DNA from: Palsa-504 sp963808615
GTDB lineage: Bacteria; Actinomycetota; Actinomycetes; Streptosporangiales; Streptosporangiaceae
Assembly: GCA_963808615.1 (NCBI GenBank)
Contig: CAWEGV010000011.1
Coordinates: 682,001-746,000, forward strand
Direction of reading: 5' to 3'
Length of the DNA stretch: 64,000 nucleotides
How positions within the stretch are numbered: position 1 is the first letter of the stretch; each line of letters starts with the position of its first letter. The notes under the pieces were generated by a model. It worked only from the letters and a program-made list of their open reading frames with translations. It had not been told where the DNA came from and searched no databases. The position numbers and the translations under genes are program-made. Positions 50,883 to 58,930 of the stretch are shown here, in pieces.

Positions 50883-52244
50883 TCACTCCTCCCGGCCGTC
50901 CGGCTCGAAGACGGTGGGGATGGCGGGGTAGCCCCGGGACAGCTGCAGCGCGTACGGCGGAAGCTCCGTCAGCGCCGAACGATGCCTCGACCGCGCCGCC
51001 TCCACCGGCTCGCGCCCCACGATCTCGCCCGAGGCCACCAGCGGCACCAGCAGCTCCCGGTCCAGCGGGCCGGCGTCCGGCGGGGACAGGCTGATGCGCT
51101 CGGCCAGCGCGGTGCCGTGCTCATCGCGGTGCCGCACCGCCCACTTGCGCCCGCCCCGGCCCGGCTTGCCCACCGACCGCTTGGCCACCGGCTCCATCGC
51201 CTCGTCGTCTCCGGCGGACGAGGCCCTGGCCACCAGCTTGTACACCAGGGCCGCGGTTGGCGCGCCGGACCCGGTGACCAGGGACGTGCCGACCCCGTAG
51301 CCGTCGACCGGAGCCGCGCCCAGCGCGGCGATGGAGTACTCGTCCAGGTCGCCGGTGAGGATGATCCTGGTGCGGGTCGCGCCGAGTTCGTCGAGCAGCG
51401 CCCGGACCTGCCGGGCCAGCACCGGCAGGTCACCGCTGTCGATCCGCACGGCGCCCAGGTCCTGGCCCGCGACCGAGATAGCGGTGCGCACCGCGCGCGC
51501 CACGTCGTACGTGTCGACCAGCAGCGTCGTGGCCTGGCCGAGGGAGTCGAGCTGGGTCTGGAACGCGTGCCGCTCGCTGTCGTGGATCAGGGTGAACGCG
51601 TGCGCGCTTGTGCCCGCGCTCGGGATGCCGTGCTCGTACCGCGCGCGCAGGTTCGAGGTGGACGCGAAGCCCGCGATGTAGGCGGCCCGGGCGCTGGCCA
51701 CGGCGGCCCGCTCGTGGGTCCGCCGGGTGCCCATCTCGATCAGCGGCCGGTCATCGGCCGCGGTCACCATCCGGGATGCGGCCGAAGCGATCGCGCAGTC
51801 GTGGTTGAGGATGGACAGGCTGATCGTCTCCAGCAGCACCGCCTCGGCGAACGTGCCCTCCACCACCAGGATCGGCGAGCCGGGGAAGTAACAGTCGCCC
51901 TCGGAGTAGCCCCAGATGTTGCCGCTGAACCGGTAAGCTTCCAGGTACGCCAGCGTAGGAGAGTCCACGATGCCCGCGCTGCCCAGGAAGTCCAGGTCGG
52001 CCGCGCTGAACCGGAATCGCTCGATGGCGTCGAGCAGCCGCCCGGTACCCGCCACCACGCCGTATCTGCGGCCGTGCGGCAGGTGCCTGGCGAACACCTC
52101 GAAGACGGCCCGCCGGTGGGCCACGCCGCTGCGCAGCGAGGCCTGCACCATGGTCAGCTCGTAGTGGTCGGTCAGCAAGGCCGTCCCGGACGGCTCGGTT
52201 CCGGGCGGCGCGATCTCAGACTGGTGGTTCACCGAAGTCGTCAC
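50883..52244 (-). CDS. pncB: Nicotinate phosphoribosyltransferase
   Basis: 453 residues. TALLTDHYELTMVQASLRSG near the start, AVFEVFARHLPHGRRYGVVA, the active-site His in RPLIEMGTRRTHERAAVASA and the phosphate loop DLGAVRIDSGDLPVLARQVR are NAPRTase signatures. It makes nicotinate mononucleotide, using PRPP. GTG at 52244 is divergent from clpS with 33 bases between, the same head-to-head arrangement as Rv1330c-Rv1331 in M. tuberculosis. No strong Shine-Dalgarno upstream. Confidence 0.92.
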   Translation of the reverse strand: MTTSVNHQSEIAPPGTEPSGTALLTDHYELTMVQASLRSGVAHRRAVFEVFARHLPHGRRYGVVAGTGRLLDAIERFRFSAADLDFLGSAGIVDSPTLAYLEAYRFSGNIWGYSEGDCYFPGSPILVVEGTFAEAVLLETISLSILNHDCAIASAASRMVTAADDRPLIEMGTRRTHERAAVASARAAYIAGFASTSNLRARYEHGIPSAGTSAHAFTLIHDSERHAFQTQLDSLGQATTLLVDTYDVARAVRTAISVAGQDLGAVRIDSGDLPVLARQVRALLDELGATRTRIILTGDLDEYSIAALGAAPVDGYGVGTSLVTGSGAPTAALVYKLVARASSAGDDEAMEPVAKRSVGKPGRGGRKWAVRHRDEHGTALAERISLSPPDAGPLDRELLVPLVASGEIVGREPVEAARSRHRSALTELPPYALQLSRGYPAIPTVFEPDGREE

Positions 52245-52277
52245 AGGTGGAAGACTACGGAAGTAGGAGGTGGGTAA

Positions 52278-52568
52278 GTGAGCGTGGCGCCCGCTGAGGT
52301 CGATCTTCCACGGTCCGCTGACCGTCCGGTATCGGACCGGCCCTGGGTCACCATCGTGTGGAACGACCCGGTGAACCTGATGTCCTACGTGACCTACGTG
52401 TTCCAGCAGGTCTTCGGCTACCCGAGGAAGAAGGCCACTAAGCTCATGCTCGACGTGCACCACAAGGGCAAGGCGGTGGTCGCCGCCGGGGCCAGGGAGG
52501 CCATGGAGCACAACGTCGAGGTGCTGCACGGCTACGGCCTGTGGGCCACGGTCAAGCAGGACAAGTAG
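52278..52568 (+). CDS. clpS: ATP-dependent Clp protease adaptor ClpS
   Basis: 96 residues. The adaptor core is PWVTIVWNDPVNLMSYVTYV (with the N-degron-binding Asn/Asp), FQQVFGYPRKKATKLMLDVH and HKGKAVVAAGAREAMEHNVE. ClpS brings N-end-rule proteins to ClpA/ClpC. GTG at 52278 has GGAGG seven bases upstream. Confidence 0.93.
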   Translation: MSVAPAEVDLPRSADRPVSDRPWVTIVWNDPVNLMSYVTYVFQQVFGYPRKKATKLMLDVHHKGKAVVAAGAREAMEHNVEVLHGYGLWATVKQDK

Positions 52569-52584
52569 CCGGCCGAACGCACGG

Positions 52585-53184
52585 ATGGAACCCTTCCGGC
52601 GGACGAGGGGCGGCGGCGCGCGGGCCTGGATCGCCGCCTCCGAGGCGTCCCTGCTGCGGAGCCTGGTCGGCCAGGTCATGACCCTGATCGCCCCCGAAGG
52701 ATCCGAGCCCCCGCACAGCCCGTCCGGCTTGGCCGGCTGGGAGGACATCGACGCCCTCGAGGCGCTGCTGGCTGAGCCGGGCGGCCCGGCCGGCGGCGAG
52801 GACCCGGAGGAGCCCCAGGCTCCGGATGACCCGGTGCTGGCCAGGCTGCTGCCCGACGGGTACCGCGACGACCCGGAGGCCGCCGGCGAGTTCCGCAGGT
52901 ATACCGAGTCCGGGCTGCGCAGCGCCAAGCAGCAGGTCGCCCAGGAGGTGCTGGACACGCTGCCCGACACCGGCGGCCGCATCCAGCTCACCCAGGACCA
53001 GGCCGTCGCCTGGCTCAAGGCCCTGAACGACGTCCGTCTCGCGCTCGGGGTCCGCCTCGGCGTCACCGAGGAGTTCGAGGAGCAGTGGGGCCGCCTGAGT
53101 GACAAAGACCCGCAGTGGGCCGCGTTCGAGGTGTACGCCTGGCTCGGCGCGGTGCAGGAGTCGCTGGTGCAGGCGCTAGCCTGA
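52585..53184 (+). CDS. DUF2017 family protein
   Basis: 199 residues of the actinobacterial DUF2017 family that always follows clpS. Reads LRSLVGQVMTLIAPEG near the start, DPVLARLLPDGYRDDPEAAG, FRRYTESGLRSAKQQVAQEV, TQDQAVAWLKALNDVRLALG, VRLGVTEEFEEQW. All-helical, cytosolic, function unknown; the synteny suggests a role with Clp proteolysis or the adjoining cysteine pathway. Confidence 0.85.
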   Translation: MEPFRRTRGGGARAWIAASEASLLRSLVGQVMTLIAPEGSEPPHSPSGLAGWEDIDALEALLAEPGGPAGGEDPEEPQAPDDPVLARLLPDGYRDDPEAAGEFRRYTESGLRSAKQQVAQEVLDTLPDTGGRIQLTQDQAVAWLKALNDVRLALGVRLGVTEEFEEQWGRLSDKDPQWAAFEVYAWLGAVQESLVQALA

Positions 53185-53285
53185 CCCGGGGGGCTCTGCC
53201 CCCGCGAACCCCCCGAACCCCCGAGCCGCCGGCCCCGCGACCCGCGACCCCCCGGCTGCCCTGAGCGGCCGTAAGCTACGCAATC

Positions 53286-53693
53286 ATGCTGACCATCAGG
53301 CGAGAGCTGCGCGACCAGATCGTGGCCCATGCCCGCCGGGACCACCCCGACGAGGCGTGCGGCGTGCTGGCCGGCCCGGCCAGCCATGACCGCCCGGAGC
53401 GCTTCATCGCGATGACCAACGCCGAGCGCTCGCCGACCTTCTACCGCTTCGACTCCGGCGAGCAGTTCCGGGTGTGGCGCGACATGGAGGACCGCGACGA
53501 GGAACCCGTCGTCATCTACCATTCGCACACCGCCACCGAGGCCTACCCGTCGCGCACCGACATCTCCTACGCCAGCGAGCCCGGGGCGCACTACGTGCTG
53601 GTCTCGACTAGGGACACCGACCTCACCGAGTTCCGCTCGTACCGCATCGTGGACGGCACGGTCACCGAGGAGCCGGTCACGGTGGTGGAATGA
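53286..53693 (+). CDS. mec: JAMM/MPN metalloprotease, Mec family
   Basis: 135 residues. JAMM motif: catalytic Glu in PDEACGVLAG, His-x-His in VVIYHSHTATEAYPSRTDIS with its Ser and Asp. In M. tuberculosis Mec cuts the peptide bond between CysO and the new cysteine. It stands directly before cysO here, so the same job is expected; since this CysO ends in two residues beyond Gly-Gly, Mec may also trim it. Confidence 0.9.
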   Translation: MLTIRRELRDQIVAHARRDHPDEACGVLAGPASHDRPERFIAMTNAERSPTFYRFDSGEQFRVWRDMEDRDEEPVVIYHSHTATEAYPSRTDISYASEPGAHYVLVSTRDTDLTEFRSYRIVDGTVTEEPVTVVE

Positions 53694-53752
53694 TCCCGGA
53701 TCGCTCCGGGTTGGCATCGAAGGCGTACAGACCATGTGAGGAGCGGTGTTTC

Positions 53753-54031
53753 ATGGCCATCGAGGTTCGCATCCCGACGATCCTGCGCACGTACACCGGC
53801 GGCGCCAAGCAAGTCGAGGGGAGCGGGTCCACGCTCGCCGAGCTGTTCACTGACCTGGACCGCCAGCACGGGGGCCTGCGCGATCGCCTGGTCGACGACG
53901 GCGCGCTGCGCCGTTTCGTCAACGTGTACCTCAACGACGAGGACGTCCGCTTCCTGGACGGCCTGGACACTCCGGTCAAGGACGGTGACACGGTGACGGT
54001 CCTGCCGGCCGTGGCCGGCGGTGCGGCCTGA
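53753..54031 (+). CDS. cysO: ThiS/MoaD-like sulfur carrier protein CysO
   Basis: 92 residues, ubiquitin-like fold: IEVRIPTILRTYTGGAKQVE, TLAELFTDLDRQHGGLRDRL, RRFVNVYLNDEDVRFLDGLD, TVTVLPAVAGGAA. It carries sulfur as a C-terminal thiocarboxylate for CysM. The tail is AVAGG plus two extra alanines. Thiocarboxylate needs a terminal Gly-Gly, so the AA must be removed first. ATG at 53753 has GAGGAG nine bases upstream. Confidence 0.9.
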   Translation: MAIEVRIPTILRTYTGGAKQVEGSGSTLAELFTDLDRQHGGLRDRLVDDGALRRFVNVYLNDEDVRFLDGLDTPVKDGDTVTVLPAVAGGAA

Positions 54032-54062
54032 GCTTTCATTTTTACGGAACGGACCTGGGTTC

Positions 54063-55025
54063 GTGCGCTACGAGAACCTGCTGGACTGCCTGGGCCATAC
54101 GCCGCTGGTGGGACTGCCGCGCCTGTCGCCGCCAGCTTCGAGGCCCGGAGCCGAGGTGCGGCTGTGGGCCAAGCTCGAGGACAGGAACCCGACCGGCTCG
54201 GTCAAGGACCGTGCCGCGTTCTTCATGGTCGCGCGGGCGGAAAAGGACGGACTGCTCTCGCCCGGATCGACAATCATCGAGCCCACCTCGGGGAACACCG
54301 GCATCTCCCTGGCCATGGTGGCCAGGCTGCGCGGCTACCGGCTCATTGTGGTGATGCCGGAGAACACCAGCTCCGAACGCAGTCAGCTGCTCCGGATGTA
54401 CGGAGCCGAGATCATCGGCTCGCCGGCGGCGGGTGGCTCCAACGAGGCGGTCCGGGTGGCCAAACGGCTCGCCGCCTCTCATCCCGACTGGGTGATGCTC
54501 TACCAGTACGGCAACGAGGCCAACGCCCGGGCGCACTACGAGACGACCGGTCCTGAGCTGCTGGCCGACCTGCCCGAGATCACCCACTTCGTGGCCGGCC
54601 TCGGCACCACCGGCACGCTCATGGGCGTGGGCCGCTACCTGCGCGAGCACAAACCGGAGGTCAAGATCGTGGCCGCCGAGCCGAGGTACGGCGAGCTGGT
54701 GTACGGGCTGCGCAACGTGGACGAGGGTTTCGTCCCCGAGCTGTACGACCCCTCCGTGCTCACCACCAGGTTCTCGGTGTCCTCCGCCGACGCGCTGCGC
54801 CGGACCAGGGAGCTGGTGGCCGCCGAGGGCATTTTCGCCGGCATCTCCGCGGGCTGCGCGCTGCACGCGGGCCTGGCCATGGCGGGCAAGGCAGTCGCCG
54901 CGGGCGAGCGCGCCGACATCGTGGTGCTGATCGCCGACGGCGGCTGGAAGTACCTGTCCACCGGGGCCTACGACGGCACGCTGGAAGAAGCAGAAGGCCG
55001 CCTGGAAGGCCAGCTCTGGGCGTGA
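54063..55025 (+). CDS. cysM: O-phosphoserine-type cysteine synthase CysM
   Basis: 320 residues, PLP fold-type II. PLP Lys in LEDRNPTGSVKDRAAFFMV, substrate loop IIEPTSGNTGISLAMVARL, PLP phosphate loop VAGLGTTGTLMGVG, and WKYLSTGAYDGTLEEAEGR with LEGQLWA at the end, as in M. tuberculosis CysM, which uses CysO-thiocarboxylate and O-phosphoserine. GTG at 54063; sits 31 bases after cysO. Confidence 0.92.
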   Translation: MRYENLLDCLGHTPLVGLPRLSPPASRPGAEVRLWAKLEDRNPTGSVKDRAAFFMVARAEKDGLLSPGSTIIEPTSGNTGISLAMVARLRGYRLIVVMPENTSSERSQLLRMYGAEIIGSPAAGGSNEAVRVAKRLAASHPDWVMLYQYGNEANARAHYETTGPELLADLPEITHFVAGLGTTGTLMGVGRYLREHKPEVKIVAAEPRYGELVYGLRNVDEGFVPELYDPSVLTTRFSVSSADALRRTRELVAAEGIFAGISAGCALHAGLAMAGKAVAAGERADIVVLIADGGWKYLSTGAYDGTLEEAEGRLEGQLWA

Positions 55026-55055
55026 TTCCTTCCTGCTCGGGCCATAATGGCGGGC

Positions 55056-55823
55056 ATGCGGGTTACGGTCATCGGATGCTCGGGCAGCTTTCCCGGGCCG
55101 GACAGCCCTTCGTCCTGCTACCTGCTGGAGGCCGAAGGGTTCCGGCTGGTCATCGATATGGGCAACGGCTCGCTCGGCGCGCTCCAGCGGCACGCGCCGC
55201 TGTTCGGCATCGACGCCATGTGCATCTCGCACCTGCACGCCGATCACTGCGTCGACCTAGGTTCGTACTGGGTGGCGCGGCGGTACACCTCGGGCGGGCC
55301 CAGGCCGCCCATCCCGGTGTACAGCCCGCGCGGGACAGCGGAGCGGGTGACCGGTTTCGGCGGCGAGGACCTGGCGTCGGTCCAGGCGCGGTTCGCCTTC
55401 CGTGACCTCGCCCCCGGTGTGCTGGAGATCGGACCGTTCGTCATCACCGCCGACCGCATGAACCACCCGGTGGAGACGTTCGGGTTCCGGGTCGAGCACG
55501 CGGGCTGGCGGCTGGCCTACTCGGCCGATACCGGGGAATCCGACGCTCTGGCCCGGCTGGCCGCGGACACGGACCTGCTCTTGTGCGAGGCCTCGTTCCT
55601 CGACGGGCCGGACAACCAGCCGAACCTGCACCTGTCGGGCCGGCAGGCCGCCGAGTACGCGGAGCGGGCCGGGGTGGGCCAGCTGGTGCTCACCCACCTG
55701 GTGCCGTGGAACGACCGGGAGCGCACGCTGTCCGAGGCGTCCGCGGTCTACCACGGCCCGCTGTCGCTGGCCACCAGCGGCCTGGTCCTCGGGCCGGGAC
55801 TGCTGCTGCCCGACGCCCGATAA
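55056..55823 (+). CDS. MBL-fold metallohydrolase (Rv1339-like)
   Basis: 255 residues. HxHxDH motif in AMCISHLHADHCVDLGSYWV; other ligands in FGFRVEHAG... LAYSADTGESDAL (Asp) and GQLVLTHLVPWNDRERTL (His). Rv1339 of M. tuberculosis, at the same syntenic place, has been reported as an atypical cyclic-nucleotide phosphodiesterase; RNase Z-like family otherwise. ATG at 55056; another at 55047. Confidence 0.85.
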   Translation: MRVTVIGCSGSFPGPDSPSSCYLLEAEGFRLVIDMGNGSLGALQRHAPLFGIDAMCISHLHADHCVDLGSYWVARRYTSGGPRPPIPVYSPRGTAERVTGFGGEDLASVQARFAFRDLAPGVLEIGPFVITADRMNHPVETFGFRVEHAGWRLAYSADTGESDALARLAADTDLLLCEASFLDGPDNQPNLHLSGRQAAEYAERAGVGQLVLTHLVPWNDRERTLSEASAVYHGPLSLATSGLVLGPGLLLPDAR

Positions 55824-55833
55824 GCTGTCGGTC

Positions 55834-56574
55834 ATGTCCCGACCCGACGGGCGATCCGTCACCGAACTGCGCCCGGTGAAGTTGACCCGGGGCTGGCTCG
55901 ACCACGCCGAGGGATCGGTGCTGGTGGAATTCGGCCGCACCCGGGTGCTGTGCGCCGCGAGTGTCGCCGAGGAGGTGCCACGCTGGCGGCGCGGCAGCGG
56001 GCTGGGCTGGGTCACCGCCGAGTACGCGATGCTGCCGCGGGCTACCAACACCCGCGGCGACCGCGAATCGGTCAAGGGCCGCCTCGGCGGCCGGACCCAG
56101 GAGATTTCCCGCCTGGTCGGGCGCTCGCTGCGGGCCTGCGTCGACTACAAGGCGCTCGGCGAGAACACCATCGTCATCGACTGTGACGTGCTGCAGGCCG
56201 ACGGCGGCACCCGCACCGCGGCGGTGACCGGCGGGTACGTGGCGCTGGCCGACGCGGTGGCCTGGCTCAAGGGCCGGAACCGGATCAAGGGCGATCCGCT
56301 GCTCACCTCGGTGGCTGCGGTCAGCGTGGGGATCATCGGCGGCGAACCCCGGCTGGACCTGTGCTACGACGAGGACGTGGCGGCGGAAGTCGACATGAAC
56401 GTGGCGTGCACGGCCGCCGGCGACTTCGTGGAGATCCAGGGCACCGCCGAGGGCGAGCCGTTCAGCCGTGACCTGCTCGGCCAGCTGCTCGATCTCGCCG
56501 TGGCCGGCTGCGGCGAGCTGACCAGCCTGCAGCGTGATGCCCTTGCTTTCCCCTCCGCCACACCAGTCCCATAG
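55834..56574 (+). CDS. rph: Ribonuclease PH
   Basis: 246 residues, the normal length. PVKLTRGWLDHAEGSVLVEF, GWVTAEYAMLPRATNTRGDR (substrate and phosphate-binding), GRTQEISRLVGRSLRACVDY, IDCDVLQADGGTRTAAVTGG and DLCYDEDVAAEVDMNVACTA (metal Asp). It trims tRNA 3' ends using phosphate. It begins 10 bases after the MBL gene. Confidence 0.93.
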   Translation: MSRPDGRSVTELRPVKLTRGWLDHAEGSVLVEFGRTRVLCAASVAEEVPRWRRGSGLGWVTAEYAMLPRATNTRGDRESVKGRLGGRTQEISRLVGRSLRACVDYKALGENTIVIDCDVLQADGGTRTAAVTGGYVALADAVAWLKGRNRIKGDPLLTSVAAVSVGIIGGEPRLDLCYDEDVAAEVDMNVACTAAGDFVEIQGTAEGEPFSRDLLGQLLDLAVAGCGELTSLQRDALAFPSATPVP

Positions 56575-56638
56575 CCCCCACTGGACGCGCCCGTTAATCC
56601 CATGATCGCCAGTCGTCCCGTGACCCCGGGAGCCCGCC

Positions 56639-57267
56639 ATGGCGGCTGACACCGTGGTCCTGGCCACCAGGAACCCCGCCAAGCTGCGCGAGCTCGCCCG
56701 CATCCTGGGATCGTCGGTCGCCCTGGCGGGCTTGGCTGAGTTTCCCGGCGCGCCCGACGTGCCGGAGATCGGGGCCACGTTCGAGGAGAACGCGCTGCTG
56801 AAGGCCCGGGCGATCGCCCGCCATACCGGGCGCCCCGCGGTGGCCGATGATTCAGGGCTGTGCGTGGACGCGCTGAGCGGCATGCCGGGCGTGCTGTCCG
56901 CACGCTGGGCCGGCGCCCACGGCGACGACCGGGCCAACCTGGAGCTGGTGCTGGCGCAGGTCGCCGACGTGCCGGACTCCCGGCTCGGCGCGCAGTTCGT
57001 GTGTGCCGCCGCACTGGTCCTGCCGCCCGGCGGCCCTGCTGGTCCAGCGCCGGGCGAGTGGGTGGTGACCGGGCAGGTGGCGGGCCGCTGACCCGGATCC
57101 CGCGCGGCAGCGGCGGGTTCGGCTACGACCCGATCTTCCTGCCCGACGGGTCCGAGCTGACCACGGCCGAGATGACCCCGGAGGCCAAGGACGCGATCAG
57201 CCACCGCGGCCGTGCTTTCCGCGCGCTGGCCCCCTTCATCGCCGCTGCGCTCAGCGAGGACTTCTGA
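56639..57267 (+). pseudogene. rdgB: dITP/XTP pyrophosphatase, frameshifted (RdgB/HAM1 family)
   Basis: The first frame (56639 to about 57085) holds TVVLATRNPAKLRELARILG, EIGATFEENALLKARAIARH, AVADDSGLCVDALSGMPGVL and SARWAGAHGDDRANLELVLA, then ends in a premature stop after GQVAGR. The missing end, RIPRGSGGFGYDPIFLPDGS then SHRGRAFRALAPFIAAALSE, is one phase off from about 57085. Total length is 3n+2, so one base is absent in ggcgggccgctgacc. The phosphate-binding GFGYDPIF and SHR motifs fall in the second part, so the truncated protein would be inactive. A sequencing error is equally possible. Confidence 0.85.
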
Positions 57268-57330
57268 GTCTCGGCAGACTAAAAACCCTTCGCGATCATG
57301 AAGCTGACCGGCGCGGTAGCGTAAGCGCTC

Positions 57331-57801
57331 ATGACGAACAAACGGCTCGCTCCCGGCGACTCGGCCCCCGACTTCACCCTGCCCGACGCCGACGGCCATC
57401 CGGTGTCGCTGTCCTCCTACCGCGGCCAGCGGGTCATCGTGTACTTCTACCCGGCCGCGATGACGCCCGGCTGCACCAAGGAAGCCTGCGACTTCCGCGA
57501 CAGCCTGGCTCAGCTCAACGGCCAAGGTATCGCGGTCCTCGGCATCTCCCCGGACCAGCCCGCCAAGCTGGCCAAGTTCCGCGACCGCGACGGCCTGACC
57601 TTCCCGCTGCTGTCCGACCCCGATCACGCCACGCTCGAGGCCTACGGCGCGTACGGCGAGAAGAAGCTTTACGGCAAGACGACCGTCGGCGTGATCAGGT
57701 CCACGTTCGTCGTCGATGCCGACGGCACGATCGAACAGGCGATGTACGGCGTCAAGGCGACCGGCCACGTCGCCCGGCTGCGGGCCGAGCTCGGAGCCTA
57801 G
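57331..57801 (+). CDS. bcp: Thioredoxin-dependent peroxiredoxin, Bcp/PrxQ type
   Basis: 156 residues. Peroxidatic Cys in VYFYPAAMTPGCTKEACDFR with the nearby resolving Cys five residues on, as in atypical 2-Cys PrxQ enzymes; the P-x-x-x-C active site is present. LISPDQPAKLAKFRDRDGLT-like ISPDQPAKLAKF and FPLLSDPDHATLEAYGAYGE follow. It reduces hydrogen peroxide and organic peroxides. Confidence 0.92.
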   Translation: MTNKRLAPGDSAPDFTLPDADGHPVSLSSYRGQRVIVYFYPAAMTPGCTKEACDFRDSLAQLNGQGIAVLGISPDQPAKLAKFRDRDGLTFPLLSDPDHATLEAYGAYGEKKLYGKTTVGVIRSTFVVDADGTIEQAMYGVKATGHVARLRAELGA

Positions 57802-57838
57802 ACGGTACCGTTACTAGCGGCCAGGTGAACCCGGCCGT

Positions 57839-57921
57839 GCGGGCGTGGCGGAATGGCAGACGCGGCAGGTTTAGGTCCTGTTGGTGGCGACACCGTGGGG
57901 GTTCAAATCCCCCCGCCCGCA
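57839..57921 (+). tRNA. tRNA-Leu, anticodon UAG
   Basis: The acceptor stem gcgggcg pairs with cgcccgc; discriminator base A at 57921. The anticodon arm gcagg-tttaggt-cctgt gives UAG in the loop. The long variable arm (ttggtggcgacaccgt) is the class II feature of tRNA-Leu. T arm ggggg-ttcaaat-ccccc. CCA is not encoded. Confidence 0.95.
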
Positions 57922-58212
57922 CTGTGTCTTCCCTGGTCAGAGCCGCGAGGCGAAGCCGAGCCAGGGATCGTGGCCCTTCGCTGGCACCAAGCCGGGGATC
58001 CCAAGGCTCTGCAGCGTTCCCACGGCGGTGCCGGGCGTCATCGGGTAGCCTGGGCCTCTGTAGACAGCCGACGGCCATGCTGCCGTGCCATGACCTGCCC
58101 GTGGAGATCATGACCAGCAACTCCGTTAAGCCAGAACACCGTCAGCGTCCCGGCGAAGCCGGAATCCTTCCGTTCTCACCTTCCCGCCATCGCGGCTGCC
58201 ACGGCGGGGACC
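57922..58212. other. Intergenic, with possible 5' part of the next gene
   Basis: About 290 bases. An ATG at 58110 begins MTSNSVKPEH, and one phase over, the frame reads VSVPAKPESFRSHLPAIAAA straight into the membrane protein at 58213. This suggests the true start is 58110 with a one-base shift at about 58140. Confidence 0.4.
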
Positions 58213-58893
58213 GTGCTCGCCACGGTCCTGGGCAGCCTGGTCGGCGTGGCCGGGACGCTGGTCGGGATCGTGATAGGCAGCCTGCTATCGGGGACGATCT
58301 CCTGGTGGGCCGAGCGGGGCCTGCGCCGGTCCGCCGTTGTCGCCACTGCCCGGGCCGAGGCCATCCGCGCCCGGGGCCGGCCGCTACACCCTGATGAGGA
58401 CGCCGCGGTCGCCGAGGCCGCCGCGGGAGCCGATGACACCGCGGGAGCCGATGACACCGCGGGAGCCGATGACGCCGCGGGAGCCGATGACGCCGCGGGA
58501 GCCGATGATGCCGCTTCGCCTGGCCGGTCCCGCCGGCACCGGCGCTGGGCCGGTCCCGCCGCATTCGTTATCGCGGCCTTCATCGGCTGCGCCGTCCCGC
58601 TCACCCTGCTGGAGCACGCCGTGGGCAAGCCGCTGTCCGCCGTGGTCCAGGGGCAGCCGGGCAATGGGCTCACTTTCGCCGGCGGAGTCAGCGGCGGCTC
58701 CGCCTCGCACAGTCCGTCGCCGTCGCCGTCGGCCACGACGACCGGTTCCGCGACCGCTCCTGCCAGCGGCACCGCACCCAGCGGTGCGAGCAGCTCGCCG
58801 GCGGCGTCAGCCACCGGGCCTGCCGCTACCTCGTCCGGCAGCACCGCGCCTTCTGCCACGCCGACGGCCACCGCCAGTCCCTCGCCAGGTTAG
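58213..58893 (+). CDS. Repeat-bearing two-helix membrane protein, unknown
   Basis: 226 residues. First membrane helix (TVLGSLVGVAGTLVGIVIGS), a short cytosolic part with five copies of a G-A-D-D-x-A repeat (15-bp DNA unit), a second helix (PAAFVIAAFIGCAVPLTLLE) and a Ser/Thr/Pro-rich outer tail likely to be glycosylated or wall-spanning. No family recognised. GTG start is weak; the gene probably begins at 58110 with a shift (see 57922-58212). Followed by a DUF1707 gene. Confidence 0.55.
   Translation: MLATVLGSLVGVAGTLVGIVIGSLLSGTISWWAERGLRRSAVVATARAEAIRARGRPLHPDEDAAVAEAAAGADDTAGADDTAGADDAAGADDAAGADDAASPGRSRRHRRWAGPAAFVIAAFIGCAVPLTLLEHAVGKPLSAVVQGQPGNGLTFAGGVSGGSASHSPSPSPSATTTGSATAPASGTAPSGASSSPAASATGPAATSSGSTAPSATPTATASPSPG
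58421..58509 (+). repeat. 15-18 bp coding repeats (gggagccgatgacaccgc type)
   Basis: Five near-identical copies of a gcgggagccgatgacRcc unit (15 bp) in frame, coding G-A-D-D-T/A-A in the membrane protein. Confidence 0.85.
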
Positions 58894-58930
58894 CTCGGCC
58901 GGATTACCCTGTGCTTGCGGAGGCAACGTG

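Noticed and set aside
57853..58113. Open frame covering the tRNA-Leu gene
   Set aside because: It overlaps a complete tRNA cloverleaf and has no protein features.
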